Below are positions 38,397 to 51,632 of a stretch of 64,000 nucleotides of DNA, one piece after another (positions within the stretch are counted from its first letter, which is position 1; each line of letters begins with the position of its first letter). The DNA comes from Pegea sp. RAD2-039. Its lineage: Eukaryota; Chordata; Thaliacea; Salpida; Salpidae. The notes below the pieces were generated by a model. The model saw only the letters and a list, made by a program, of their open reading frames with translations, had not been told where the DNA came from and made no database searches. Position numbers and translations under genes: made by a program. The stretch spans positions 62,001-126,000 of the forward strand of contig JAQGEQ010000232.1 of the NCBI GenBank assembly GCA_034620365.1. The letters are read 5' to 3'.

Positions 38397-38775
38397 GTCT
38401 CCGTAGTGTAGCGGTTATCACTCCCACCTGACACGCAGAAGGTCCTAGGTTTAAGCCCAGGCGGACACATATTTGCAGCATAGAAAAGTTTATAATAAAC
38501 CCGGGTAGAAGGGCTTTGTGAGTCTGGTTAATGACAACACTTCTAAGAGACGCAAAACTCCGAATTTAAAGTCGGAGTTGGAGATTCGCAGGCAGTTTGT
38601 TACTATATTCAGTGTGGTTCTGGTAACTCCTGGGCGCAGCTGCATCAGTCCTTCTGTTCCGCTGTATAACCTTGTTGGCGTGGAGAATGAAATCCTGCTA
38701 CATAGGCAACAGGCGGATATTCAAAATTTTTGCCCTGGTATACATGCATGGTCGTTTTCTCTCGAAGTAAGTTAT
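38397..38775 (+). mobile_element. tRNA-Val-derived SINE
   Basis: The head starting GTCTCCGTAGTGTAGCGG aligns with tRNA-Val through the anticodon loop (CTGACAC) to the T arm (AGGTTTAAGCC), but the anticodon stem has three mismatches, so it is not a working tRNA. The body after about 38500 aligns with the reverse complement of 63758-64000: AAAACTCCGAATTTAAAGTC, CTGCATCAGTCC and ATACATGCATGGTCGTTTTC all recur there. Similar blocks occur in the 7-kb copy. The 3' end is approximate. Confidence 0.82.
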
Positions 38776-39829
38776 AAAAAGTACTACTTTGCTAGCAAGT
38801 TGAAAGAAACTGCAAGTATTTCACAGAAATTAAATGAAGACTACAAACGTTTTTCAGTATTAGTTTTGTCCTTTTATTTAAATTTTAATAAAATAAAGTT
38901 ATAATATACTTTAAAATTGTGTTAGCTGTATACTAACTAATTTGAATACAAATAAAATGATGCTAATTATTATTATCAATTATAAATTTGTATCTAAAAA
39001 TATTAATTTAACTTAATAACAAAAATACAATTTTTCTGAATTTTAAAGCATAAAAGTAAAAAATCATTTTGGCACTTATTAAAACCTTGCTTTCATATTT
39101 TGTTATCACTTTTGACGCTTACAACTAAAGCTAACTAAGCAGCCGGTAGCTTGTTTAATGTAAAGAAATGTATTTCATTTATTTTGTAATTTGTCTTGTC
39201 ATTGCTTTTAAAGGCTTCTAATTACTAAATTTTTATTAAAGCATACTTTTTGGTAAGATGTATGTTAAATATGTTAAAATTTATTAGTTTTTACACAATT
39301 ATTATAAAAATTTAAAATATAGATAAATATAATATAAACAATTTAGTTATAAAATTCCTTTTTAAATATTCTAGATATTTACAAAAAAGTTTAAAGTTAA
39401 TTTGTTTTCAAATTTATTTGAAATGATTTTCATTAAAAAATATTTTAATAGTAAATAATAAAGTTGTTTGTTATTTAGGCAAGATTCTATATTTAGGTTA
39501 AATCAAAACATTCATGTTATTAATAATTTGTCAACTTGTTATTTAAATTCTATTTAAGAGATTTGAATAAATATTTTGAATAATTCTTTATAATATTTAA
39601 AAATAGTTTAATTTTGTTAAAGTGGAATGATTTTAAATTTTTATTATAAAATAAATGCTTTTAAGTTGAATTAGAATTAAAAATTTGTCAAATCAAATTT
39701 GAAGTTTAAAATTTATTAAAAATTAAAATAGAATTTTTAATATTTTAGTTTTTCTTCGAAAAAATTTGTTATTTTCAATTATTTTCAGATTATTTAAAAA
39801 TTTTAAACTATTTTATATAATTTCTAAGA
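38776..39829. other. Very AT-rich spacer upstream of DGK
   Basis: Almost pure A/T-rich DNA without a supported gene. It should contain the DGK promoter. Confidence 0.5.
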
Positions 39830-42800
39830 ATGGATCAAAACAGGTTGAGTAATAGCTTTAATTTTGACGTTCAGTTTATTTTTGTAAAGTTATTTCATGA
39901 AGGAAGTTTAACTTTCAAGTAGTCACTTCTAATTATAATTCAATTTCAGTGAAGAGAACGTACTTCGACTAAAACAGGGGCAGAACTCCTACTCTTCAGA
40001 CAGTGATGTTGATGCCCAGACATCTGATCAGATGAAGACTATTAGGAAAGTGTCAACTAGAAGACAACTCCGTCGAAAGGTTGTTATTGTAACTTTCAGT
40101 GACCTTATGATATTAGTAATTGGCGCAAATACTTCTTTTATTTCCATTTATTTATAAACTTTTCTCAAAAAGCAACAATTTTCAGAAATGCATCAAAGAA
40201 GGAATTTTACTCAAACAAACTTCATCGTCATTTCAGGTACTTCTCGAAGTGATGACGTCACTGATGACGTCAATTGACTTTTTTTCAGAGATGGAAGCAG
40301 CGCTATTTTAAGCTTAGAAGTTGTCGGCTTTATTACGCTAAAACAGAAGACGTGAGTGTATGACGTCACGATTAATGACATCATTTCCGATCGTTGAACG
40401 AGTCGTTTGTGTTGCTTCTATTTTAACAATTCATAATGTGACGCGGTGATGACGTCACGCACAGTACCCAGTTTCCCGGATGATGTCTTTAATGATTTGA
40501 AATATATTTTTTTTAGTCGGAGATCTTCAATGAAATCGATCTTAGCGGTTGCAGCGTCGCGGAGACGAGTCATAAGAACATCAATTGCAGCTTTTCGGTA
40601 TTTCCAACATCCACTTCAACCAGATCTTCATGATCACTCCTTACAGGTCATCGGATCAAATTATCAGTTGATCTTATGCGCGGAGACTCGTAAAGGGATG
40701 GATGAATGGATCACCGCGATTCGCGCGCAGAAGAATCATCAGCTTTATTCAGTCAGTCGACCTAAGTGTCCATTTATTGCTGACCTATTTGGTCTTCCTT
40801 ACAGCCAGATCAAAGTGCCCTCGAGTCTGTAATGGAAGGACACAATTGGTACGCGTGCGCTCATAGCCGTCCTACATACTGTAACGTGTGTCGGGAAGCG
40901 TTGTCAGGGGTAACCAATCACGGGTTGTCATGTGACGTTTGTACCTTCAAAGCTCATAAGAAATGTGCTAGTCGTGCCACAGCAAGTTGTAAATGGTCCA
41001 ATTTGTCGAGTACTGGCAAAAATATTGTTGAAGATGAAGATGGAGTGAGTCCATTATCTTCATCTTTCAAAATCTTCATCTTGTGTCTTCAGATCTACAT
41101 CATACATCAATGGCTTGAAGGGAATCTTCCAGTGAACGCGAAATGTGTAGTTTGTGAAAAAACCTGCGGAAGTGTCTTGAGATTACAAGATTGGAAGTGC
41201 CTCTGGTGTCGATCTGTTGTAAGTTTTCATATTTATACACGTCACATGATCGTGATGACGTCATCGATGACGTAGGTACACTCATCTTGTCGAATCCACA
41301 TGCCAACTCGATGTACACTTGGATCTTTACGTCATTCCATTGTCACACCAACTGCTATTCATTCTTACGATTCCAACGGTACACATCGATGTTGATGACG
41401 TCACTACCGCTAATTACCACTTGTTGCTAGGTTACTGGATCGCGTTACCAACGCCTCAATGTCGCGGTCCCTACTAGTGTTTGTCAATTCTCGTAGTGGG
41501 GACAATCAGGGCGTCAAGTTCTTACGACGATTCCGACAATACCTGAATCCGGCCCAGGTCTTTGACCTGGCTTGTTGTGGACCAAAGACCGGTTTGAAGA
41601 TGTTTCAAAAGTTAGAAACCATCCGAGTGCTTATTTGTAGCGGTGATGGTTCAGTTGGTTGGGTTCTTAGTGAAGTTGACCGATGTGGTCTCAGTAACAA
41701 GGTAATGACGTCATCATTGACGAACAGGTAATGACGTCATCACTCACAGATGCGTGTAGGAGTGTTGCCATTAGGAACAGGAAATGATCTTGCACAAGTG
41801 ATGGGTTGGGGTGGAGCTTGTGATGATGATATGCATGTTTCTACAATCGTCGAACGATATGAACGCGCGAGTATTAAACTTCTCGATCGGTTCGTGACGT
41901 CATTGATGACGTAGTGATGACGTTTTCGATGTATGACGTATTTCAGATGGAGTGTGTTGACGTATGAACGTCTCGAACCTTTCGCTTCGTCTGCACCTCT
42001 TAAAGAAGTGATGACGTCACCAGTGGTCAGCGATACATCATCTGATGTGATGACGTCATGTGCTCGCGTACAACCGGATGCTGAGAAGTTGCGATGTGAA
42101 GCGACAGTTGCTGATCATCTTACTATGATGTTAGATTCTAATCAACATGATCAAATCATCTCATCAGCTGCGTGTGTATTCACTTGTTGCTTAGCAACCG
42201 ATCACGTGACTCCAGTGTTGATGCAGAGCGCTTTGCAAGACGATCAGAAACTTTGTGACGGAAGTTGGTTGTGGGTCAGTGACGTCATCGTCGCTAGGTG
42301 GTGGTGACGTCGATATGGCGAATAAATATCGCGCTTTCGATGACAAAGTTTCGTCGCTGATGAAGACGTTAACACAGGAAGCTGCTGAGGCTGAGAAACA
42401 AGTACTTCAGCAGCTACTAATAGCGACGAGTAACTAGCGTTTGTGACGTCATCAGTTTCGACCAGCGGCTGAGATCTTGCAAAATGAAGATGACGATGAA
42501 GTGACGACATCTAGTGGTCGGAAGAAGCTCAGATCGCGGACTCAAGTGATGTTGCGCGCGAATAGTTTAAAGAAAGCAGCTCGTAAAATTATCGAGCATA
42601 CAGAACGAGGTAATGACGTCATCACACTAGTTACATGACGTCATCGTTACTGGTTACAGTGCTAGATGAACAAAATGAATTGTCGGATCAACATATGATG
42701 ATGACGTCACTTCCGCCAATTTCTGAGATTGAAACTTTGCATGCAAGTTCGATAGTGACGTAAGAAATGATGACGTCATCACGAGGCATGATTAATGAAG

Positions 42801-45703
42801 ATCGATTTCAGATTAGAAGGAGATCATTCATCAACAACCACTGAACCAATTGTGTCATCATCACGTGACGTCAACAGCGCTGGCTTCTTTCTCAATCCTG
42901 ATAAAAAGCGTTTGTGTGAGTGACGTCATTGTAATGACGTCATCACTTACTGATCATGTCGTCATAGTGATCAATCCGTTGTACTCACAAAGCAGCAAAT
43001 CAAGCTTCATCGAGAAAGCGTTGCTAGCCAACGCACAAGCTGTTTGTGCCCCAGCAACACCTGTCTGTCACAACTCGTCACAATTGTGAGTTAAACCGTT
43101 TCGCTTGACTGCACACCCAAAAATGGTTCGTTCCGCTTGACTGCACATCCAAAAATGGTTTGTTTCGCTTCACTGCACATCCGGAAGTAGTTCGTTCCAC
43201 TTCACTGCACATCCGGAAGTGGTTTTTTCAAACTATCTGGTTTTGATTTGGTAACTTTTCAGTAGTTGATTTGAAACTGAAAATATACTTTTCACTGCGA
43301 TATGACGTCACAACTAAGATCAGTGTTATGACGTCACAACCTAATTAGCGGTATGACGTCAGCACTGACATCAGCGATCTTTATGTTAAGATTAAACACA
43401 ACTGAGAAGTGTGTGATGAACAATTATTTCGGGATCGGATTGGACGCGAAGATCTCACTGGAGTTTCATCGAAGACGGGAAGAACATCCGAAGAAATTCA
43501 GGTGATCTTCATCTAAGGATCAATCTTGATGTTAATGATCGTCAATTTCAGTCGAATCAAGAACCGTATGTGGTACACGATGCTTGGCGCGAAAGAACTC
43601 GCAGTTCGAACTTTTAAAAATCTTGAACAACGGATTAAACTGGAATGTGATGGAGAACTAATTCATCTTCCTCCTCTTCAAGGGATTGTGATCCTCAACA
43701 TCCCTTCTTATATGGGGGGCGCGAATTTTTGGGGCACCAAAGAAGCAAATGAAGTAATCACGTGACGACTAGTTACTCGATTTCTGATTGGTTGTTGCAG
43801 ATCTTTATTGCTCCTTCGTACAATGATAAATTACTGGAGGTGATGGCAGTGTTCAGCTCCCGACATCTTGGGATGGCGATCGTGGTTCCTGATGGAGTCT
43901 TGCAACATCATCGAATCGCTCAATGTCAATCTGTTCGGATCAGTGTTCTGGGTTTGTGATGAAGATGTAGCGTAGAGATTTTTAAACAGATGTCTTTAGG
44001 AGAAGAGAATATACCTCTGGAGGTGGATGGCGAAGCATGGATGCAACCTCCGGGAGTCATTACTATCCAACATAAAAATACCATCCAGATGCTAGCAAGA
44101 GATCGAGTAAGTGATCCTCATCACTTTCTGATCCTCATCACTTGTTGATCCTCATCACTTTCTGATCCTCATCACTTCCTGATCCTCATCCCTTCCTGAT
44201 CCTCATCACTTCCTAATCCTCATCACTTCCTGATCCTCATCACTTGCCAATCCTCATCACTTTCTGATCCTCATCACTTCCTGATCCTCATCACTTTCTG
44301 ATCCTCATCACTTGTTGATCCTCATCACTTGTTGATCCTCATCACTTCCTGATCCTCATCCCTTCCTGATCCTCATCACTTCCTAATCCTCATCACTTTC
44401 TGATCCTCATCACTTCCTGATCCTCATCACTTCCTGATCCTCATCACTTCCTAATCCTCATCACTTCCTGATCCTCATCACTTGCCAATCCTCATCACTT
44501 TCTGATCCTCATCACTTCCTGATCCTCATCACTTCCTGATCCTCATCACTTCTTTATCTTCAGAGATTTGAAACAGCTTTGAAATCGTGGGAATTGAAGC
44601 AAAGAACATGTCCTGGGCGATCAACTACTAGTAGCAGCTCTTGTACAATCTCAGACGCAGAATTACTTTTGATAGCAGAATTCATTGAAACAGTTACAGT
44701 GGTTACAACAGGAATCCTTGAAACTATCACAACCAACGATCTCCTATCAAGTGAAGTAGGACCTTCAGCCGCTCTTATCACGGATCATGTAAAAAAGATC
44801 AAACCTCAAGATGCAGCTTTAACAGAAGATGAATCTCAAAAAAGTCTTCTTCAAGTCGTAAAAACTGTCCAAGAGTTGAATCAAAAGCTTCACAATTTAT
44901 TAGAATGTCATTCTGAAGATTTAGGTAGTGGGTTGGTTAGTAAGGTGTTTACATGGCTTGAATGGTTTGAAATGGAAACCAATAAATTAAATGGTGTCAA
45001 ATGGTTCAACTCTTTGTTGCTTAAAGAGGTGATGACGTCATAATCACGCGCCTTAGCTTATCTTCATATTTTATAGAATTCGAAACTAGTTAAACGTTCT
45101 CAATCAACTGGTACAGTTGGTTCTAGTAAGCCAACAGAAGCTTCTTCATCTAAGAAATCAACTTCTAAATCCAAATTCGGAGTCTTTACTCCTCTTTTTA
45201 AGAGATCTCATAAAAAAGAAGCAAAACCAACTACATCATCAAGTCTTCATCTCAACCTGTTCAATGGTCAGTTCGATTCTATTGTTGAATTTTCATTGAA
45301 ACTTCTCTTCTGATCAGTTATTAATTGGAGTCTTAGTGATGTTGGGGTCTGGTTAGAATCTATCAGTCTTCAGGAATATATTGAAGATTTTATAAAGAAT
45401 GATGTTGAAGGGAAAGAGTTGTTGAGATTGGATACTACGGATATTAAAGTAAACTGAATTTTCGATAATCAATCATTTTACCTGCTTCTTGTCAAATCAG
45501 TTTTATTTTCAAGATATTTTCAATCACTTGAAAAGCTTTTAACATTTGTTATTCCAAATTATCTGATTAAAATTTGCAACTAAAAAAGTTTCCAAGAAAA
45601 AAAAAGAATAAAAAAGAGTTTATTGTAGGAAATTGGGGTGAATAAAATTGGTCATGTTAAACGACTTCAAGCTGCTATTAAAGAACTACAAATGAAGAAT
45701 TGA
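39830..45703 (+). CDS. DGKD/DGKH-like: Diacylglycerol kinase delta/eta type, with a 1-nt frameshift in the assembly
   Basis: Twenty-five exons encode a type II DGK of about 1,228 residues (human delta/eta about 1,220). It phosphorylates diacylglycerol to phosphatidic acid. Domains in order: PH (KEGILLKQ-type exon to [10 protein letters not shown]), two C1 zinc fingers ([31 protein letters not shown]), catalytic domain ([45 protein letters not shown]), accessory domain ([26 protein letters not shown]) and a C-terminal SAM domain ([18 protein letters not shown]). All joins are in phase except in exon 41431-41701, where CCC at 41469-41471 is one C short: the frame before it gives [14 protein letters not shown] and the frame after it gives LLVFVNS. 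One extra base would put the whole gene in phase. The joins around 42254/42298 and 43085/43349 were chosen by phase and are less certain. Confidence 0.93.
43100..43227. repeat. 32-bp tandem repeat in a DGK intron
   Basis: Four imperfect units of GACTGCACATCCAAAAATGG plus GTTCGTTCCGCTT lie in the intron 43086-43348, which is longer than its roughly 50-nt neighbours because of them. Three TGACGTCA sites follow. Confidence 0.85.
44108..44552. repeat. 17-bp minisatellite in a DGK intron
   Basis: About 26 units of TGATCCTCATCACTTCC, with CTTGT, TTTC and CTTGCCAA variants, fill the intron between exons ending 44106 and starting 44564. Pyrimidine-rich throughout on the sense strand. Confidence 0.96.
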
Positions 45704-46195
45704 AGTTAATTTGATTAACCAATCAAATTCAGTGTTGTTACTTGTATACAAATCTCACATTTCATCATTTCCAGTTGCAATTTAAATCCTTTTTGTTCAT
45801 CTTGGTTCTCCTTGCCGCTTCTAAAACTTTTTTCATCTTCAACTTTCATTTCTTAAGTGTGCATTCAACCATAACTCAATCATCAATGACGTCATTAGTG
45901 ACGTCATCAAAAGTCGATGTCGAATCCATCCATCTATCGGGAGTCATCACTCAGATATCTCCATCATATTGACAGATCTTTTTACAGTCACCGTCCGCTC
46001 ATCAACTAACCGGCTAATATTTTTGCTTTTGATGTTTTCAGTGCAATTTTGTGTCAAATAAAAAATCGTCAAATCGACCATCGTACTTATTTCTAATTGG
46101 TTTATTTTCAGGCTTCTGATTGGTTAATTAAATGATGAATAAAGATGTTTTAAAACTTGTTTTATTTCACGATTAGAAATTGTTAATTGATGATT
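45704..46195. other. Spacer between convergent DGK and CFAP68
   Basis: This is the shared 3' flank. It contains two TGACGTCA palindromes at about 45886-45907. The 76-aa open frame at 45742-45972 has no splice or family support. Confidence 0.5.
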
Positions 46196-47030
46196 TTACA
46201 TTTGTGGTTGTCGGCGTACTCTCGGGTCCACAAAGTCAATTTTAGCCGTGGTAAACTTATACATTTCTTTATGGTCTTCAGACACAGGTTGATGACCAGG
46301 AAATGCCCTGGACACTTTTCTTAGGACACTACGACCCTCTTTACCTCTCATCTCTTCATTATCACCGGTTGGATTTGAATAATCCTTTTGGTTTGTGGTT
46401 TGAAAGTAGTTTGAATACTGAAATAGTTTAAATAATTAATGTTAACATTACTGATTACACCAAGAACGTTTAAGTCGATATAATTGGTTAAAATTTCGAG
46501 TTATTAAAAAATGACTTGTAAATTTTGTTTAAGTTATGATAGTGTTTAAATAATGGCTGTTAAAGAAGCAGACAATCATTTCGAAAAATCGATTTTGTTG
46601 CTTTAAATATGAAATTGTTAGATGGTCCAAATTTCGTGTTTTTATCAAATTACATTTTTTTCGAAATTTTTTTGATAAATCTATATGATGATTGAAACCT
46701 GAGAATTTGAAGATCGTTTTTTCTTTATATAGTTTTCATCAAATCTTTGTTCATTCCAATTTCCAACTAAAGTAGTCATTCGATAATTACCTTCTTTAGT
46801 TCTCCAACCTTCTTGTTGGAATTTCCAGTTGTCATTTGTATGTGACCAACATTCTCCTTGACCTTTACAAACAATTCAATTCTTGTTTCAATTTCTTTAA
46901 AAACTTTTTCAATCATTTCTTTAAATGTTTTAACAAAAAGTAGAAGATTAAATGAAAAAAATAATTTTATTAAAATACCATTTGATGAAATCGTCGAACG
47001 AAAAGCAGGTTCAGATACAAGCTCATACAT
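46196..47030 (-). CDS. CFAP68: Cilia- and flagella-associated protein 68
   Basis: Three exons (46979-47030, 46699-46862, 46196-46417) join in phase to 145 residues. The protein matches the human CFAP68 (C11orf1) pattern: GQGECWSH, then FQQEGWRTKEGNYR, LVGNWNEQRFD, YSNYFQTTNQKDYSN and FPGHQP. CFAP68 is a microtubule inner protein of ciliary and sperm doublet microtubules. The C-terminal part after FPGHQP is diverged, which is usual. A competing unspliced frame (46776-47030) reads through the first intron and is rejected because it loses all the conserved motifs. Confidence 0.83.
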
Positions 47031-47684
47031 TATTAATTCTTTAATTTTTTCACAGCTACTAAATTATTAAAATGTAAATAATCCGAGAATTCATTGAATA
47101 ATTACAAAATCTTAAAGTAGAATTTGAGATTTGTTATCATTTTCAACATAAAATAATTCGAATAAACTAGAAATATACGAAAATTGAAAAGAACATTTAT
47201 CTAGATTAACGATTTTTATAGAATAAATTTTAAGAGATAATAAAATCGAACTCTAATTTTTCAAGAGAATTAATTAATCAGTATAAGATACTGTCAGAAA
47301 CACGAGATGTTTTCTAAATAAACTCAGCTCATTAGGTTACGGTTGTCAAGCAAACTTAGGTATTGTGAAACAAAATGGTCGAATATAAAAAGGCTTGAAA
47401 TCTCATTAATATCAATCCATAAAAAACTAAAGGTAAATAGATTAAAAAATAATCGACGATTTTAAAACTTAAAAATCAAACCTTTAAAAGCTAAATAAAA
47501 AAATGTTCTTTAAACTAATGAAATGTTTTAAAATATTTTAAAATCAAAAACTTTTACGATCAAGAAACTTTCTAATTGAGATTAATTTTATTATTTTGAC
47601 AAACTACATTTTATTCAATGATTTTCATCTCGAGAAAAATTTTTATTTATTTAGATGAACATTCGAGAAATGGTAACAGTGACG
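47031..47684. other. AT-rich spacer upstream of CFAP68
   Basis: Between CFAP68 and the 3' end of LTA4H on the same strand. No gene or repeat is seen. Confidence 0.5.
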
Positions 47685-50337
47685 TCACAACTGAAGGTCT
47701 TTAAAAACTCGCAACGCAGTTATTGGATGCATCGATTCACGAATCTTGTAAAACGTGTCGATCGTGACGTCACGACTTTTATCCCAACCTCCAAGACTTC
47801 TAAAAAATAAAGATCTAACTGAAGAAGAGTAAGTGAGAGAAATTAGGTCACCTGAAAATAGGGCGGACGTATTTTTCGCGACCGTATTTTGTTACGTAGT
47901 CAAGGGCAGGTTGGATTGCGCGAGACACTTTGGATGCAAGCCCCATTTGAATCCATCTCAGCTGAATCTCACAATTAGGTGAATCCGAGAAGTTATAGCA
48001 AGACTCCATTTTCATATAAAGATCATCACTCAAAGGGTCCTGGGTTCAAAAGAAGATAAAAGAGTTAGCACAAGAGGTCGCTACTCACGCGCTGCAACAT
48101 CTCGCCCAGAAATTCTGCTTTCTGTTTTGAAGACATTGTCGCAACATCCAAAGAATCAAACTCAGATCCGTCTGAAGTCTAAAGATGAGATAAGAAAGAG
48201 GATCAAAAAAAGATAAACTTTCACCTTTGACCATCGGTCAGCTAGCTCTTGGCAGCTCTTCATCATAGATTGATCATAATCTGGGATGACATGAGGCATT
48301 CCAGGGCTATAAAACCAACTGTCCCAGTCCACTGTGTCAAGAGTTGACCGCTAAACTTCATACTTTATTTAGAGTCTTAAATAGTTGGATGTTCACCTGA
48401 TCATTGAAATACTGGAAGAGGAAGTCTTTCCATTCATCTGTAGTTACTGATTTGTATTTGAAAGTTTCAATGTAACTTCGTAGAAAAGGTTCAAAAGCAT
48501 CTAAAAAATCACTTGAAGATCGGATTATGGTTAAATTGGATGATCACCTGGACCTCCAAGGAGTTGTTCTAAATAGTAGAGCAAAGTGAATCCCTTTTCA
48601 TACGGAACTCGAGAAAATGAATCTTCAGGATCGACTCCATTTAAGTCAGGAACCAAATTTGTCAGTGGGTTTTTAGCACCAAGTGTTTCAATCTAATAAT
48701 CAGAAATCTGAATTGAGATCTTCAAGTAAAGATCAACTCACTGAATCTTTCAAATCTTTTAATCCAGCTGAAAAACGAGGAATCGATTAAGAAGATCTAT
48801 CAAAACATCATCAACTAACCAAGTGCCTGGAATTGTCTAGTTGATTCACCGTAGAGTCTTGAAACAATTTTACGTTCCAAGAAACGCGTGAAGCCTTCAT
48901 TCAACCTTTCAGTGAAAAAAAAACATCAAAAAAATTTACTTAAAAAAATATCGGAGTTACCAGAAGTCAACCCAGGTTTTATTGGTAACTAAATTACCAG
49001 TCCAACTATGAGAGATCTCGTGAGCTACTACCTGTTAAAAGATGTTAAGAAGAGATGATGAAGAGATGTTTGAGACTCACATGAGTGAGAGATTTATCAC
49101 CAGCCTGTAATCAATATTTGTTTAAAAACTAACAATACAACTTGCAGATGTTACTTGCCACTAAGGCGGCAGTGAGGAAGGTTAGACAAGGGTTTTCCAT
49201 TCCACCAAAAGGAAAAGATGGTGGAAGAACTAATAGGTCGTATTGTTTCCATACATAAGGTCCAACAAGTTTTTCAGCAGTTTGTATCATCGTTTCCGTC
49301 TTTAGTTAGATTATAAGCAGCGCAAGGACTAGTACGGATACTTACTTCAGCAAATTCTTCAGCTGCTTCTTCGACCATTTCTTTTTCACACCAAACTTTA
49401 GATCTTGGTCCAATTTTACGCGACACAAGAGCTCCAGTTACTATAGCGATGAGATAAGAAGGAATTGGTACCTACAAGTAAAAGTACCAAGTAAATAAAT
49501 AATTAATTCTCTGTTTCAACTAACTGTTTGCTGGAAGAAAAACGTCATAATATTTTCTTTTCTTTTTTCTTCTACTTTTATTGCACTCATCAAAACAACT
49601 AAAGGTGAAGCCACTGAAACCTATTCCAAAATATTAGATAGGTAAATACTTTCAGGTACTTACCTCAGCTTCATAAGTAAACTTGTCACTGGGGCTATCT
49701 TGGCAGGGAAGAATAGTTCTGGCCAGAATAGCCTAAAAGCCAAATTGTCTGTATTTTTGAATTTGAAAATTGTGAGTTTTACCTGACATTGGCTGTACAT
49801 GTACGGATGTTTTTTGCCAATGGTTTGTTTTTCGGTCATCCACTGTAATGCCATTGCATCTCTACTCGTCTCATATTTCACTTTTAAAACAAATCTTTCA
49901 TTCCTGAGAAATAAATTCAATAAAAACGCAAAAAATAAAAAAGACAAAAAAGTAAAAGATCAAATTTTCTGTGAGTGTTTATTGATCTTAAAATAACTGA
50001 CTTCTTCATCACATGAGGCAACTGAATCATCAGCTTAGAGCCAAATGTCTCAGAAAATGTCCCAATCTTAAATTCCACTTCATTATTATTGATAGAAATC
50101 TTTTCTATATCAAGTTTGTATGAGTCAAGAACCTGTAAAAAATCAAATATTAACAATTAGTTGATAAATGTAAAAATTAAATAAGTTTACAAGAACTGAA
50201 GCTTCATCACCAACAACTTCCATATCAAACTCTACACCTCCTCTTATACTGGTAGTTTCAAAATCGACAAACCAACAAATTTTTAGATGTTTGCTTCTAA
50301 ACACATCCGGGTTTGAATATGAACTAGGATCAGACAT
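47685..50337 (-). CDS. LTA4H: Leukotriene A4 hydrolase / M1 aminopeptidase
   Basis: A gene of about a dozen short exons encodes a complete M1-family zinc aminopeptidase close to LTA4H. The N terminus ([14 protein letters not shown]) and the beta domain ([20 protein letters not shown], then QCQ) match. [10 protein letters not shown] is the aminopeptidase GxMEN motif. [15 protein letters not shown] gives the zinc ligands HExxH with the third ligand in WLNEGF. VPYEKGF contains the catalytic Tyr. The helical C-terminal domain ends [19 protein letters not shown]. In vertebrates the enzyme hydrolyses leukotriene A4 to B4 and trims peptides; outside vertebrates the peptidase activity is the safer assignment. 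The stop at 47685-47687 is part of a TGACGTCAC palindrome. Confidence 0.93.
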
Positions 50338-51632
50338 AATCACAAGATTTAAGAAACTTCTAGAAATTATTTTTGGTGAGTTTTAATGTATTAGTTTGAA
50401 ATAGTTAGTAAAAGTTAGAGTTATTCAAAGATAGAAATATTTTAAACTTTACATTTTGAAATATTTTAAAGCTTATATATTTTTTAATGTAAAATAGAAT
50501 TTAATTTGTTCAAAACTGAATTAAGAAATGTTAAAAATACTTATAAATATATGTTATAACTGTTTAAGAATAAAAGCTAATAGATTAAACTAATAAGTTA
50601 TAAAATGAAACTAGACATTTTGAAAATAATCATCTTAATAAGTTATCAGAAAATGAATTCATTAATAAAAATAATAAGTTATAAAATGTTGAAGTGACAA
50701 AAAGATATTCTTGAAACTCAATTTGATATTAAAACCAAAATATTGTAAGTTTCAGACTAATTACTTGTAGGTCTAATTTTATTCACTATTTGATAAAAAA
50801 TAAATAATTTTTACATAAAAAATAAATATAAAAAGTATACGTTTCAATTTTTTTTTAATAAGTTACAAATTAACAATTTTTCATTTTAACTTGAAAAGTA
50901 TAATTCAATGCAAATAACCACGTGACATCAAAAAGTTACCATAAATTTAAAATCTCGAATATTCGTCAAATTTGCACTTTTTGATCGACATATTTTTGAA
51001 TTACTCTAATTTTCCTGAAAAATGAATTAGTTTTAAGAAGTATATGAAGAATAATTGTTTTGTTTTCAAAGTTGTTTTAAAATAAACAAAAACGTTGTAT
51101 AAAACAAATTCAGGATTGTGAATTAACTTGAATTGAAAATTTAAAAGAAGAAAAATTGTTGTAAAGAGATTTCAGATAAAACAAATTTAACTTATTAACT
51201 ATTCTTTACCATCAGAATTGAAACAACTATCACATACTATAAATTTAAATTTTGTTTCACAATTTTCATTTAGAAATGTTGATTATTCAGACGCTGTTAA
51301 TAATTTCAACAAAAGCTACCTATAAATTGTCATTTTAATTTGGAAATTGACTAAAAACCAGAATTTTTTATCTGTTCATAGAAATGACAAAAAAAACTCA
51401 TATGAATAAATTTATTTAATTTCCTCATCGTTCATTAATGAACTTTTCATCAGTAATCTAAACATAAGATTACAAAAACATCATCTCTAAAAAGATACTT
51501 TTGCAGCAGCAAAAAATATTTTAAAACGAAAAACAAATTGTTTAAAAAAATTTAGAAAATCTCGCTGACATGCAAAATAGTCCCAGGGACTTTTAGTAAA
51601 ACACCAATATATCCCAATCATCAATAACAGCA
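50338..51632. other. AT-rich spacer
   Basis: A TTATTTCTAG acceptor-like site is about 20 nt before the LTA4H ATG. No other feature is seen between LTA4H and the mtSSB gene. Confidence 0.5.

Noticed and set aside
38397-38470. A functional tRNA-Val gene
   Set aside because: The anticodon stem has three mismatches and acceptor and T stems have one each; the sequence continues into a body shared with other SINE copies.
38518-38904. 128-aa open frame (+)
   Set aside because: It lies almost wholly in the SINE body; the homologous copies at 7 kb and 64 kb do not keep the frame.
42456-42480. A 26-nt DGK intron just before FRPAAE
   Set aside because: An upstream donor (GAAACAA then GTACTT at 42402) gives a 54-nt intron, usual for this gene, with the correct phase.
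45742-45972. 76-aa frame downstream of DGK
   Set aside because: Follows the DGK stop directly, is hydrophobic and AT-driven, and contains TGACGTCA repeats rather than any recognisable domain.
46776-47030. Unspliced 84-aa frame overlapping CFAP68
   Set aside because: It reads through an AT-rich intron and the wrong frame of exon 2; the spliced model recovers the CFAP68 motifs in perfect phase.
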